Made by a program: the position numbers and the translations under genes
Origin: Jacaranda mimosifolia
Taxonomy: Eukaryota > Streptophyta > Magnoliopsida > Lamiales > Bignoniaceae
Assembly (NCBI GenBank): GCA_018894105.1
Contig: CM032121.1
Span: 23,777,730-23,841,729 of the forward strand
Direction of reading: 5' to 3'
Length of the DNA stretch: 64,000 nucleotides
The notes under the pieces: model-generated
Seen by the model: the letters and a program-made list of their open reading frames with translations, nothing else
The model's database searches: none
What the model was told of the DNA's origin: nothing
Shown here: positions 1 through 11,884 of the stretch, in pieces
Layout of the letters: each line of letters begins with the position of its first letter
Position numbering within the stretch: the first letter of the stretch is position 1

Positions 1-45
1 TGGATCCTAATGCTACTCTTGCTATCAGTCATACAATGCAAATAG

Positions 46-1245
46 ACATTGAGAATAGCGACATTGTATCGAGGTTATTAGGAAGCCGACAAATATCTTG
101 CCCTAGGCCTCTTTTGAGAGATAGGAGACGGAATGACTGTATTTGCATGGTAAGCATAAAGCTGCAATGGTTCTCCAAAAGCATTCATTTCGGCCATTTA
201 GTTGGACTCCATAGGCTTGAGGTTGGACATCGTCCATGGAGATTGGGTACTCTTCAATTAATGGAGATTAATTGAATTTAATCGAATAGTTTTAAAATAT
301 TTTAAACTAAAATGAATATAAGATATTCTGAAATCACAAAGAGTTGTGAGCCTATGTCCAATGAGTAGTATAATCTATTGGGTCACACACAAAAGCCAAT
401 TTGTTTCCTAGTTAATAGAGGAATTTTCTAAGTGTTAGAAAAATTGCTCCATGGAATCGATTTTTAAGGTGTCTAATTTGAAGGTCAATTTTCGCTTGAT
501 TAATTTAAGTGTTAAATTAATCAATAAATTCAAGGAGTTAAATTATACCAATAACTAAGGAGTTAATTATTTGGTGCCAAATGATCATCCATTAGTCAAG
601 TTAACTTAAAGAGTTAAGTTAGCAAAATTCAGCTTAAGAGTTAAGCTTGTCTGACTTAAAAGTTAAGTCAAAAGTTAATTAATTAAATTAAAGTGTTTAA
701 TTTAATTTGAAATTACATTTTAAATGTAATTGAAATGCACTCAAATTCAAATTCGATTTGAATTTGAATTTACCACCTAAGCTTGCAAGTGGCCACCCCC
801 TTGAGGTGGCATCACACCATCCTCCCTCTATATATAGATATAGAGATGAGGGATTGGCCAACATGCATTTTGGTGTGAGGATTAGAATCTATCACCTTTT
901 CCTCTAAAACTTTCTCTCCAAGCATTGCATAATGTGTTGAAGCTTTGCTTTGTTTCTTCTTCTCCAACTTAAAATTGGCCTCAATTACTGTATTTCCCCT
1001 CTCTTACTCCAGCTAAAAATGAGGAGAAATTAGAAGTTCAATTGGTGTGTGGATCATCACAACAGAGGCAACATACTTGCATTGCTAGATTTGGAGATCC
1101 ACTGAAATAGAGCAGCAATTTGTCAAATGTTTTCTAGGAGATCCATAATGTGTTTTGATCTAAAGTTTTCATATTATGTTTCTCAAGTGTTGAGAGGATC
1201 CTTGAATTTTTTTGGTGATTTTTGGAGAAGTTTAACTGAGGCAAA
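46..1245 (+). repeat. Copia 1 5' LTR remnant
   Basis: From about base 46 the sequence matches the inner part of the copia LTRs at 30207-32453 and 23229-24985: the CATTGAGAATAG stretch, the AAGAGTTAAGTT-rich block at 600-680, and the TATA-bearing CTCTATATATAGATATAG at about 826-842. Bases 1-45 do not match, so the LTR is truncated or interrupted at the window edge. The match is lost near 1245, before the LTR 3' end, so part of U5 is also missing. Confidence 0.7.
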
Positions 1246-2177
1246 AATTACAAGGAGCAAAGAGACTATTAGAGGTATGAAGACTTTTGAAGACCCATGA
1301 ATGTTGGAGATACACTCATGTAATAGCTATATTTAATCAACCCAATTAAAATCAATTAGGTGGTGCACCTATGGTTCTAAGTGCATCACTTGGTTAGGCT
1401 CGTGGTCATTCCATCCTAGGACCATGCTAGGCGTATTTATTTATTTATGCTTTCTATATCTTATTGATGTATGAGATGCATAGTTAGGATATAGAGAACA
1501 TAATAAGATAAAATGATGAGATCTTTGCAAGCAAAATCCCTTCACTTAGAACTTCTAAGTGCTTTTCAAATATTAAGTCAAAATGGATTCAAATTAAAAG
1601 GATTTTTAATTAATCCAAGCCTTCTACCAATAGTGTATGCCATGACGAAGCTATCAATTTTGTGTCATTTGACACTTGGTTACAGGGGTTACGTTGAGGA
1701 GGAAAGCTGTGAGCATACACTTAGCATAAGATGTATTTTTGAATAAAGAAAGCCTAGACATTGGTACTTGGTTATAGGGGATGTTGTGGTGCCCGTCTTG
1801 AATCATAATTTGATTGGTAGGTTAGACTTACCACCTAGTAACATAGTTGGCGCTCGGTTACATGGGTCTATGTGAAAAGTGAGGCAAAATACATCAAGAA
1901 TTGCATGAAATGCAATTAGCAAAAGTTGCTTACCATTTGATTACTTGTGGATGGGACTCGGTTACGGGGGTCTACTTGCAAGTCCTTGGGATCTTGATTC
2001 TCAATAGGAAACGAGATTTCTCGAATTCTTCTAGGGGGTGAAGGATTTGATAAAATAGTGGGAGAAAAACATGCTTGAAAGACCATAAACATGTTTATTG
2101 CAATATTAATAATTCAATCTTATGCTTATACTCTTTTTTTGCCTCTTGTAGATCTTTGAAATCTTCAAACAAAGAAA
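1246..2177 (+). other. Copia 1 untranslated leader between LTR and gag
   Basis: Gene-free leader of the element. The part from about 1880 to 2150 is closely repeated at 26138-26370 ahead of the copia 2 gag remnant, confirming it as element sequence. The motif CTTGGTTA(C/T)(A/G)GGGG recurs several times (about 1673, 1768, 1852, 1960). No primer-binding site is recognisable, consistent with loss of the LTR/leader boundary. Confidence 0.55.
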
Positions 2178-2863
2178 ATGGCTAAAAATCCACCCACAAG
2201 TGTTTTGAAAACTAATAAGCTTACCAGGCCTAACTTTCATGATTGGTTAAGGAACCTTAAAATCATTCTTGACTCCAAAAAGAGAGCCTAAGTCCTTGAC
2301 CAATGTCCGCCGGACACATTGGGTGACGATGCCACCTATGAGACATGCAAAGTATTTGCTAAACTTGTGGATGATGATCTACAAGTAGGATGACTCATGA
2401 TGACATCCATGACTAATGAGCTTCAAAAGACTCATGAGCATATGAAACATACATGTGACATCTATAAACACCTGCAAGAGTTGTGCGGTGTCCAAACTCA
2501 ACACAAAAGGTTCGCTTTGTTGAAGGAGCTGTTTGGAACATAGATGGGTGAAGGCGCTAATGTCCTTGATCACGGCCTCAAGATAATAAGGATCATTGAG
2601 AAGCTTGGACAACTTAGTGTGGTCATGGACAATGACCTTTACGTAGATTTAATCCTCCAATTGTTGTTCCCTTCGTTCAACCAATTCATTATGAACTTCA
2701 ATACGTTCAAGCAAGAGGTTACGATTAACAAATTGGTGAACATGTTTGTGACCATCGAGGTGACTATGAAAAAGGAAAAGCTTCTTATGCTTGCTTCTGC
2801 CTCTAAGTCAAAAGGCCCTGGGGATCCTAGAAAAAGAGGGAAGAGGAAGAAAAGCTCCTCCTA
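2178..2863 (+). pseudogene. Copia 1 gag remnant
   Basis: Starts with MAKNPPTSVLKTNKLTRPNF and the conserved HDWLRNLKIIL segment of Copia gag (capsid region). Gag forms the cytoplasmic virus-like particle. The frame is cut by stops near 2289, 2388 and 2541, but continues recognisably (LDHGLKIIRIIEKLGQL, then a lysine/serine-rich tail ending KRGKRKKSSS). Copia 3 preserves the same region on the minus strand at about 34068-34600, which supports the identification. Confidence 0.75.
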
Positions 2864-3442
2864 AAAGGGAAGCAACCCTTGAAGAGGTCCGGGGGAGTTA
2901 AGAAAAAGAAAGGTGACAAGATCGATGCTACTTATTTTTACTATAGCAAAAAAGGACATCGGAAAAGAAACTACAAGAAATACCTTGGCACCCTTAGGAA
3001 GGGTATGTACTTCATTGAAATGCATTTAACGACAAATTCTTCCTCATGGGTATTTGATACCTCATGTGGTTCTCACTTTTGTAATTCGTCATAGGGGATG
3101 GAAAGAAGAAGGACTCTACATGAAGGGGATATGATCCTCCGCCTAAAAAATGGAGCAAAGGTTGTTGTTTCAATACCCGTTCTAGATAATGAAGGATTTA
3201 ATTTTTCTATATCAAATGGAGTATTGAAAGCATTAAAGAATGGTTCTTTAATTACACAAGGTACATTAAATAATGGATTATACATACTAGATTCCCAGCC
3301 TTCACTAATGCATATTCAATCAATTAAAAGAAAGTTAGATAACCAAGAAGATGTCATTCTCTAGCATGCAAGACTTAGACATATCTCTAAAAATAGATGA
3401 ATAAGTTAGAAGCTCTCAAAACATTAAATGTTAGTGGCATCG
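2864..3442 (+). pseudogene. Copia 1 zinc knuckle, protease and pre-integrase remnant
   Basis: A zinc-knuckle segment is recognisable (YFYYSKKGHRKRNYKKY), but the cysteines of the CCHC motif have become tyrosines. It is followed by the protease start WVFDTSCGSHFCNS, where the catalytic Asp is present, then a stop near 3091 and the pre-integrase segment (SLMHIQSIKRKLDNQEDVIL, stop, HARLRHIS). The frame ends at the Athila insertion at 3443 and resumes at 13139. Non-functional. Confidence 0.7.
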
Positions 3443-4716
3443 TGATGGGTGTCGAATCCAAAAGTAAATAAATTCCTATCTAGAAATATGATTTGTAAAT
3501 AGCGGTGAATATGGTCGTATTCTACAGGGACTGTTAAATTTCATTTCTTTCAAGTTTACTAAATAAAGTAAAATAGAATGGGGGATTTTTATGAACACGA
3601 AGACCTAGAATCTTAAAAGTAAATAAACTACAAATAAAAATAAGGAATCAATAAGAATGAAATCTAGCCTAAGGTAAAATCTCAGTTTAGTTCTCAGATT
3701 TGGTCATCGATGCAAAGATAAACTTGTCATTTCTAAATAAACTGGTTATAGTTACTCGGGACGCCTTAATAAAAAATCTATCCTTACTATCTCGATAACA
3801 AGAGAAACTCGTTAGTCATTTTCCTTGCCAATAAACAACCTTAAAGAATCGCTCCTAGGATTTAATTTATCAACAGGATTAAAAACTAGAGAGATCTAGC
3901 CTTAGCCAACAAACACACACGCGGGGTTTACTTAGATTAGATTATTTATCCACATAGCATAAATCATGCATATTACCGCACACAACTATTTTATTTGCTA
4001 CAAGTATTAGAATAATTAAACAATTACAAATTTAATGTTCTAATTAACAAAATAAATATTTTACGCTATCAAATTTGGGCCTTAAATTTAATAAACCTGA
4101 ATACTCATAATGAAAACAGAAGATAGATAAATACTCAAGAAATAAGAAAAATGAAAAAAAACATTTAGATCTCACAAATATTGAAGAAACCAAAGTTCAA
4201 TAATCCCTTACGCTAAAGCAAGAGTTTAGCAACTCATGGAAAGAAGAAAATGTGGGAAACTAAAAATATGTTGAATAAAAGAATGAAAAAGCTCTCTATG
4301 AAAGATACCTAGTTTCCTATAAATAGTCTACTACTCCTAATGAAACTGGGAAACTAATAATAGTCCTACCAGAATATGGAAACTTAAATTCGCCTAACTA
4401 AAAAGATAAAAATTAAAACATTCCAAACATATACAACTGTCAAAATAGGTTGAATGCTTCCTAATCAAATTTGCATAAAGTCTTGGAAAGCAAATGCCCG
4501 CACTCAAATTATTTTCTTCATCTATTCATCATCTCCTTGGTAATGCGGTCTTTGTTCCAAGCATGTCAAATACTTGATTTTCAACTCAATTTAGCTTGAA
4601 TCTCCAATTTGCTTCACAAAATATAAAATGAAAGTTAAAACCCAACAGTTAAGCATTTTTACTATTACTCATAAGGGGAAATTATACGTATTAAAAGATA
4701 AAAATGCAACTCAACA
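3443..4716 (-). repeat. Athila 3' LTR
   Basis: Begins TGATGGGTGTCGAATCC and ends CAACTCAACA on the + strand, and matches the copy at 11885-13138 along its whole length. About 1.27 kb. The two copies differ by scattered substitutions and small indels, such as a segment near 4355-4375 absent from the other copy, so the insertion is not recent. Confidence 0.85.
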
Positions 4717-4735
4717 AATTACCCCACACTTAGAT
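4717..4735 (-). other. Athila polypurine tract
   Basis: Read on the minus strand, AAGTGTGGGGTAATT directly precedes the LTR start TGTTGAG. This is where plus-strand DNA synthesis would be primed in Gypsy elements. It sets the element's orientation. Confidence 0.65.
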
Positions 4736-6395
4736 AATGCTTGTCCTCAAGCATACAATAGCTCCAATTTATCAACCTTTCTCACAATCCATTTTTCCTT
4801 TTTATCAACTTGTCCCCAAATAGTTCAAATTATCACATTTTGAAGGGTTGAATCAAGACACAAGTAAGAACATGCACTTCATTGAAAGAACCCTTATAAA
4901 TCACACAAATAACCTGTCACCTTGATAATCTCTTCAAACTTGAAATGTAAAAAAGATTTAACGCTTCTTCATTAAGTTCATTTGAAGTCAAGATATACAA
5001 CTATAAAAAACATGCAATGATATCATGTATTAAGGGAGAAATAGCAAGTTGAATGCAAGAAAACATAAAGGATGAAAGGAAAAACCTTATTTGATCTTTA
5101 ATTTTTTTGGGCACTAAATTCAGCCCGTGGACCAATCTTTTTATGTGAACACAAATATTGATAATAAATGCACTCGGTTACTCAACCAACTAAAATTTAT
5201 CTAGAATGTGATCTGACCTTTTTACGCGAATACAAACATTGGTGATAAATGCACCCAGTTACTCAACCATTCATACACCTAGATGGTTATTGTCCTTGCT
5301 CATAATCACTTTATTTTAGTGATTAGAAGAGTAATCAAGGCTCCTTTTTTTGTTGGAGAGGGGTTAAATGGTCAAACCCAGTCACCTTCATTGTCTAAGT
5401 ACATTCAACTCAACAATTCAACCTAAATATGTTCATAAAGGCACGGTCTAGAAAAGTTAACTCGTTATGCATGACAATTATTAAGGTGATATGCATTAGT
5501 TCCCTCGTACATTTTTTCGTCAAAATCAATCAGCAAAGTAACAAGTCAAAATGCAATAAACAAGAACTCAACTACTAATGCCATTCTTACAATGTGTCAT
5601 AATCTAATCCAATTATTTAAGTGTTACCTCAGGGACAAGCATAAAAAAGAGGCAAAAAGTCAACGAGAAATATTAACAAATCAAGAACGAAATCATACTT
5701 TGTAAGCAAATAAGAAAAATGAAGAGCCATTTCATGCATGTTTGAAGGAAAATGAATCCAAATTTTTCTTCCCCACACTTAAGCCAAACATTGGCCTTAA
5801 TGTTTCAAAATAAGAATGTAAATGTATAAGAAAGATGGAAGAGAGACTCCCCTGAGGAAAAGAGGCCCTTCTGTCAAATAATTCAAATGTGCTAGAAGAG
5901 GTCTTTGAACAAGGTGTGGGCACGGGTAGGTTGAAGAGCTTTTCTATCAAATAGTTCAAACGGTGCCAGAAGAGGTCCTTAAACAAGGCATGGGCATGAG
6001 TAAATTAAATAGCTTTTCTATCAAACAATTCCAATATGCCAAAAGTGGTCCTTGAATAAGGCGCGCGCACGGGTAGATTGAAGAGCTTTTCTATCAAATA
6101 ATTCCAATATGCTAGAAGAGATTCTTGAACAAGGTGTGGGCACGGGTAGATTGAAGAGCTTTTCTGTCAACTAATTCAAATGGTGCCAGAAAAGGTCCTT
6201 GAACAAGGTGTGGGCACAGGTAAATTAAATAGCTTTTCTGTCAAATAATTTTGTCCACATGCCAATTTATGACGTCTCCTACATCAAAAAAATAAAGTTA
6301 ATTAAAGTCGCTAGAAAAATAATTTTTTATTTTTTATTTTTTATTTTTTTTGCTTTTTTTTTTAAGAAAAAAGAATGAAAAATTGAAAGTTTAGG
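4736..6395 (-). other. Athila 3' internal region without polymerase genes
   Basis: Where a complete Athila element would carry RT, RNase H, integrase and the 3' untranslated tract, only 1.66 kb of non-coding sequence remains. It includes the tandem repeat block at about 5860-6250 and A/T homopolymer runs at 6320-6380. I saw no polymerase or integrase motif in either orientation. Confidence 0.55.
5860..6250 (-). repeat. Tandem repeats of about 75-80 bp in the Athila 3' region
   Basis: About five diverged copies of a unit with the landmarks CAAATAATTC, GTGCCAGAAGAGGTCCTTGA, ACAAGG(T/C)GTGGGCACGGGTA and GAAGAGCTTTTCT. Tandem repeats between pol and the 3' LTR are common in Athila and Tat Gypsy elements. 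Confidence 0.7.
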
Positions 6396-6449
6396 TTGCC
6401 TCCCAAAAAGTATATCTCTTCAACATCTTTGGCTAGACATAGCTATTCC

Positions 6450-6944
6450 TTATGTCAAAAAATTATCATCATCATCCAAACCAAAGGTTTCGTGAGTCAA
6501 AGAATCAACAATATCCACAACAAAAACACAAAACTCATAACTAGCATATTTCATGGGATCATAGATATTGAATTTAATCACATCACCATCAAGCTCCATA
6601 GTGAGTTTATCTTCATGCACATCAATTTTCGTCCTAGAGGTTCTAAGGAAAGGTCTTCCTAATAGTAATTGTGACGAATTAGGATAATTATCTTCAGACA
6701 TGTTAAGTATATAAAAATCAACAGAAAAAATCAATTTGTTAACTTGTACTAACATATCCTCTAGGACTCCCTCGGGATATACAAAAGATCTATTAGCAAG
6801 TTGAATAACTACTCCTGTTTCTTTCAAAGGACCAACATTCAATGAATAGTAGACAAAAAGAGGCATGACATTAATTGAAGCACCAAGATCACACATGGCC
6901 TTTTTAATTCCAACATTGTTAATTTTTCCAGAAATAGTAAACAT
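6450..6944 (-). pseudogene. Athila aspartic protease domain (element remnant)
   Basis: A 164-residue open stretch beginning MFTISGKINNVGIKKAMCD. The retropepsin active-site region reads CDLGASINVMP, with the catalytic Asp at residue 19. The conserved LLLGRPFLRTSRTKIDV segment (about residues 93-109) is the second protease landmark. In a full element this domain cleaves the Gag-Pol polyprotein. The frame is open here, but upstream gag is broken and the polymerase is missing, so it is a relic. It is the best-preserved coding segment of this element. Confidence 0.8.
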
Positions 6945-7534
6945 ACCTGGGTCGTTGCATCTAGGAGTAATTTCCTTTGAAGCATTGTTAAGACATTTTT
7001 CCCATACTTATTCTTTCATCACCTTTTAATTTTCTTTTATTTGTACACAATTCTTTAAGAAATTTAGCATACCGAGGTATTTGCTTGATTACATCATGTC
7101 ATGAGATATTTACCTCGACCTTGCAAAAAGTTTCAAGAGTCTCCTTTTCCTTTTCATGCTTTTTGGATTTAGGAAATCTTTCAAGAAAAGGGGGGGTGTA
7201 CAACCAATGAACTTGTTGCTTTATTGTTAAGTTCATACGAATGTGCAACTGAATCTTAGGGCATGACTATCTCTCTTTCCACATCTTCCATAACAGTGTT
7301 CTCTCGTGTCTTCTTGCTAGGTTCCTTCAACTCCTTACCACTTCTCAAAGTAATCACGTTGGTGTTCTGTTTGGGGTTAACAACTATCTAAGAGGGTAGC
7401 TTCCCTTGGGATTCTATCTTACACATTGAGATGGCTAGCTAACTCATCTGATTCTCTAGATTTTGAATGCTTGCTCCCATCTCCTACTAAAATTGCTGAG
7501 TATTAGTCACAAGCGATTTAAAAATCTCTTCAAG
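6945..7534 (-). pseudogene. Athila gag/protease linker remnant
   Basis: Minus-strand fragments include TLRSGKELKEPSKKTREN at about 7310-7365 (the TLRSGKEL landmark of Athila polyproteins) and lysine/proline-rich linker sequence. Several frame breaks. The CACTA element at 7538 separates it from the zinc-knuckle part at 10670-10935. Confidence 0.6.
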
Positions 7535-8619
7535 AGACACTACAACAATTTGCACTTCACGTAACAAAAATTTTGGTAACAAAGGTAAAATTCATTACAT
7601 ATGTTAGATTTATTATAACAAAATTGATTTTTTGTTACAAATAACATTTTCTTTAGTAACAAAAAGTAAATGTCTTGTTACCTTAAATTTTTTATATTCA
7701 TAACTAAATAATTATTCGTTACAAAAAATGTTATTTTGTTACATATAACATTTTTCGTCATATAAGAAGATATATTTGTAACAAAATTTTGTACCTTCTA
7801 TAACAATAAAATATTTGTTACAAATAAAATATATTGTAACAAAGTTTTTAGTTACTAAATTTTAATTAACTTCCCTCCAAAATTCATTCCCTCCAAATAT
7901 CAATTGCATACATATGGTAACAATGATTTTCGTTACTAATTATAAACGAATATTAAATTAAATTTTTACTAATACTTGTGGGTTGGGCTTTTGTTCAAAA
8001 AATTGACTTCACAATAATGTAAAGAATTTGTTAATTGAGCTTAACCAATTTTTTAGTTAATTATTATTGAACTGGGTTTTATTTTAAAGATTGAGCTTAA
8101 AGAAATTTGAAGTGAATAATCCATTAGTTGGGCCAATTTCTTTAAAATATTGGGCTTTATAACTTTTTTGTGAATTATTCAATGAATTGGGAGTTTTCAT
8201 TTAGAGGAAGAATGCAAAATTGGTCCCGTAACTATACCCTACCGATAAATTTTGACTTTATGTTTTCGAGCCGCAATTTGAGGACAAATCTAGCCTGAAT
8301 TCATCTACAGCATGCCCAATCCACATGGCGCCACATCACATCCTCTCTCCTACGTGGCATGTGGTGTGGCAACCCTTTTTTTCCATGTATTTTACTAGAC
8401 CAAAAAAAAAGGATATTTGCACAAAAAATTAAAAATAGGAACATAAAAATTGAAAAAAGCAAAGAGATAAAAAAAAAGATAAATCTTGAAAAATATTTAT
8501 ATACTTATATATATTTATATATATATATTCATATATATAAACACACATACACATGTATCCCACTTGCTAAATTATCAAATTAAATGAATTGAGTCCTAAA
8601 AAAAATTTAAAGCTTGCAC

Positions 8620-9480
8620 ATTAGAATTAAAAATATCAAATATCCTTCAAATTTATAAAATTTTATTTCATACGAATTTACCATCTAAATTTTTTTTAAA
8701 ATCTAATTTATCACTTGAGGCCATATAATTTTAATAATATTAAGTTAAAATACTAAAATATCTAAAAATTTAAATAAATTTTGTTGACTTTATTTATTAA
8801 GTTAAAAATGAAATAAAAATTAAAAAATAAAAATTTAAGTCTATCCTATTATCTATATAATTCAAAATTATAAAATAATATTAAAAAGAAAAATACATCT
8901 AAAATAATTCTGTTAAATATAAATATATTTTATTTATTAATTCAAATATGACAAAAAAAACTTAAACAATAAAATTTTAAGTCTGTCATCCTAACTATAT
9001 AATTATGAATTACATAATAATATTAAAATAAAAAATATTCTAAACATTAGAATTTAAAATATCAAATATCCTTCAAATTTATAAAATTTTATTTCATACG
9101 AATTTATCATCTAAATTTTTTTAAAAATTTAACTTATAACTTTAGGCCATATAATTTTAATAATATTAAGTTAAAATATTTAATAATGTTAAAATAGTAA
9201 AATATCTAATAATTTAAATAAATTTTGTCGACTTTATTTGTTAAGTTAAAAATGAAATAAAAATTAAACAATAAAAATTTAAGTCTATCCTATTATCTAT
9301 ACAATTCAAAATTACATAATAACATTAAAATGATAAATACATCTAAAATAATTCTATTAAATATAAATATTTTTTATTTATTAATTCAGATATAACAAAA
9401 TAAAACTTGAACAATAAAATTTTGAGTCTATCATCCTAACTATATAATTATAGATTACATAATAAAATTAAAATAAAAAA
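8620..9480. repeat. About 425 bp direct duplication inside the CACTA element
   Basis: The segment starting CATTAGAATT at 8620 recurs in the same orientation at 9045 and runs in parallel for over 400 bases. Shared landmarks are ATATCAAATATCCTTCAAAT, TTTCATACGAATTTA and AAGTCTATCCTATTATCTAT. Very AT-rich and non-coding. The copies differ by scattered changes and a short internal insertion in the second. Confidence 0.8.
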
Positions 9481-9723
9481 TATTCTAAAATAATTCAATT
9501 ATTCAGTTAACATAAATAAAGAATTCAAATATATAATTATCTTACACTTTTTGTTTATTTCTTTTAATTCAGTATTTGATACTCTTATTGTATTTATTCA
9601 AATGACAATTATTATTTTATTTTTAAAAATAAAATAATGTTTGCTTGATAACATGTGAAATTACTTGAGAGCTCTATATGGAAGAGACGAATAAGTAACT
9701 AAGCAAAAGAAAATATTAACTTT

Positions 9724-9800
9724 TGGACGTGTAGCCAAGCTAGTTAGGTGCTTGCTTGAAAGAGGGCATGGCGCGGGATCGAAACCTGCTGGCAGCAGTT
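9724..9800 (+). repeat. tRNA-like (SINE-head-like) segment within the CACTA element
   Basis: Box A-like TAGCCAAGCTAG (9732-9743) and box B-like GGATCGAAACC (9776-9786, consensus GGTTCGANNCC) are spaced as in tRNA genes and tRNA-derived SINEs. The sequence does not fold into a clear full cloverleaf by eye, so it is not called as a working tRNA gene. It lies at the left edge of the GC-rich island. Confidence 0.5.
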
Positions 9801-10250
9801 TGGGAGGAATTTGCACTGGGGCTGGTGTGGCTTTGGGATTGCTGCCATCTTGCGGGTAGGCCGGCCCTGCGGCCATTCCTGCTGGTGGGCACTAGGCGCT
9901 GGGCCTGAGCACAGTAGGGCCTGGTGGGCCGGTGTGGGTGTTGGGACTTGCGGGTGGGCGGCCCTACGGCCGATCTTGCTGTTGGGTGGTGGGCACTGGG
10001 TGCTGGGCCTGAGCTCGGGTGGGCTGGTGGCATTGGGCCTGAACGCAGCAGGACCTGATGGGCCGGTGTGGGCTTTGGGCTTGAGCTTGGGTAGGTCGGT
10101 GTTGGCGGTCAGGAGGTGCTACGCTCTTACTGATGGGCGATGGCGTGGATTGAGCCCAAAGTTTAGAAGCCCAGCAGGCGTAGGCCCGATGTCAAATGGG
10201 CCATCCATATGCAGCAGCCCAAACAGGAGCCCATGCGTACACATTTCATA
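9801..10250 (+). repeat. GC-rich repetitive island inside the CACTA element
   Basis: About 450 bases of strikingly GC-rich sequence within very AT-rich surroundings. It is built from degenerate repeats of GGGCCTGAGC, CCTGATGGGCCGGTGTGGG and CTGGTGGGC(A/C). Reading frames open on both strands (9811-10251 +, 9740-10033 -), but composition bias explains them and no protein family is recognisable. It could be a captured host sequence or the body of a SINE that begins with the adjacent tRNA-like segment. Confidence 0.55.
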
Positions 10251-10669
10251 ACAAAACTTTTAGTTATTTATTCCATTCGTAACGAAATGCTTATTTTTGA
10301 ATTAAAATTTTATTTAACTATTTGTAACCAAATATTTTGTTACATAAACAATTAGTAACTATACTTAATTAAATAAATAATATCATTATATTATGCATTG
10401 GTAACGAAAAAATAAAATGCAACAAAATTGCCAATGTTTTAGTAACTAAATATTTCGTTACGCTATAAAAATCTATTGTAACTACTACACTTTTTTGTTA
10501 CTAATATCATATTTTAGTAATGATACATTTTGTCGCCATAAGTCCATCATTTGTAACGAACCATAAATTTTGTTACTAAAACCTTTTGCGACGGGCTTTT
10601 GGCTAACAAATTTCAGCTTTATGGTAACAAAATTATTCATTAGTAAAAGTGCAATTTGTTTTAGTAAGA

Positions 10670-10935
10670 CATACCTGTATTTGAAGATGATGCTTGTTGT
10701 GGAGGAGATGATTTTTGTTCGAAATATTGGTAGTTTTGCGGTCTCCCTCCGTAATTGAAATTAGGATGATCCCTCCATCCTGGGTTGCAGGAGTTTGAGT
10801 AGGGATCAAACTTTCTTTGCGGTGGTCTAGGGAATCCTTCTCCTGTATTAACTTGTTCGCATGAATCATTTTAGAGCGTAGGACACATATTCGTAAGATG
10901 ACCAACGTTAGTACAAATCCCACAAGCCTTGATTT
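10670..10935 (-). pseudogene. Athila gag zinc-knuckle region, cut by the CACTA insertion
   Basis: On the minus strand the frame reads CGICTNVGHLTNMC, a perfect C-x2-C-x4-H-x4-C knuckle, followed by a stop, then FDPYSNSCNPGWRDHPNFNY. This PYSNxxNPGWRDHPNF signature is common to Athila gag proteins. The frame then runs into the CACTA element at 10666. The RNA-binding knuckle is intact; the protein is not. Confidence 0.8.
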
Positions 10936-11411
10936 GTTGTGTATTTCTTACAAATCAATTGCTGAACAAGAGAAGTTAAAGTGGAAATCTGGTGCTCAAG
11001 AGATGAATTACTTACCCCATTGACCCTTCAAAGAGTGTCCCAATATCCAAATTGTTGGGAGTTGGCAGCCATTATAGAAATTAATTCTCTTGCTTTGCTT
11101 GGAGTTTTGTTCACTATGGATCATTGACTTGCTGTGTCCATCATTCTTCTTTCCATTAGTAAAATCCTTCATAAAAGTACTAAATGAAAAGTTGCTCAAT
11201 AATACCATGTTGTGGGTAGCTTGCACAAAGTTGTTTAAACCTTTCCTAATATTCATGAAGACTCTCTATGTCTCTCTATCTTATCCCACTTATCTCTTTT
11301 CTAATACTAGTAGCACGTGAAGCAGGGAAATACTCCTCAAGAAACAATCTTACTATTTCCGTCCATGTAGTGATAGAGCCAGGGGGTAGATACCAATCTT
11401 AACTTTATCTA
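10936..11411 (-). other. Decayed middle part of Athila gag
   Basis: Links the N-terminal gag fragment to the zinc knuckle. Short gag-like stretches survive on the minus strand, but many frame breaks prevent a continuous translation. Confidence 0.4.
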
Positions 11412-11678
11412 CTAAGAAAAACAGAAAAGTTTGCAACTTAACATTCTCTTCAGACACTCCTTAGGTTTCATGGTCGAGCACATAACATAAAATGCCTTTA
11501 AATGCTTATGGGGATCTTCATTATCTAAACTATAGAAAATAGGCTGTAGATACCTAGATTTTAACTCAAAAGGTGTTTCCAACTCTGGATATTCAATACA
11601 AAGCGATTGTCGAGTCAAATTTGGCTTAGCTAACTCCCTCAAAGTTCTTTCACGAGCTATTATTTCCTCTTGTTCCAA
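11412..11678 (-). pseudogene. Athila gag N-terminal fragment
   Basis: The open stretch carries TLRELAKPNL, SLCIEYPELETPFELKS and the strongly conserved EDPHKHLKAF followed by CSTMKP. These are landmarks of the capsid region in Athila/Tat gag proteins. The frame is lost after about 88 residues, where the family continues for several hundred. It lies just downstream of the primer-binding site, as expected for gag. Confidence 0.8.
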
Positions 11679-11860
11679 ATTGCTAGAGCTAACTAAGCTG
11701 GATGTATCTAGATCAAGATCCGAAGGCGATGATTTATCTTCTTTTTACACTCTAGTCTCCTTCCGCAATCTACGACAGTCTTCTCAATCTCAGCATCACA
11801 TTGAAGTTCGCTTGTACAAGAAGATCTAGGCATTAAAAGAAATAAAATTATTTGACACCA

Positions 11861-11881
11861 ATCCCTGGCAACATTACCAAA
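11861..11881 (-). other. Athila primer-binding site (tRNA-Asp-like)
   Basis: The minus strand reads TTGGTAATGTTGCCAGGGAT right after the LTR. It is a mutated form of the TGGCGCCGTTGCCGGGGA complement of plant tRNA-Asp used by Athila elements. Position and orientation fix the 5' end of the element on the right. Confidence 0.7.
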
Positions 11882-11884
11882 TTT

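Larger units (their letters stand above)
7538..10666. mobile_element. Non-autonomous CACTA (En/Spm) element
   Basis: The left end begins CACTACAACAATTTGCACTT. The right end, read on the other strand, begins TACTAAAACAAATTGCACTT, giving imperfect terminal inverted repeats with a decayed right tip. A perfect 3 bp target duplication AGA (7535-7537 and 10667-10669) matches the CACTA superfamily. Subterminal regions (about 7560-7960 and 10240-10640) are dense in the motif GTTAC/GTAAC in both orientations, as expected for transposase-binding sites. It carries no transposase; inside are an AT-rich duplication and a GC-rich tRNA-like segment. It inserted into Athila gag. Confidence 0.87.

Noticed and set aside
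9724..9800. Functional tRNA gene
   Set aside because: Boxes A and B are present but a full cloverleaf with paired acceptor and anticodon stems is not apparent, and it is within a transposon.
9811..10251. 146-codon + strand frame in the GC-rich part of the CACTA element
   Set aside because: Open on both strands and built of GGGCCTGG-type repeats; explained by base composition. No domain seen.
7538..10666. Helitron or MULE as an alternative for this insertion
   Set aside because: It has inverted CACTA ends and a 3 bp duplication, not TC...CTRR ends or a 9 bp duplication.
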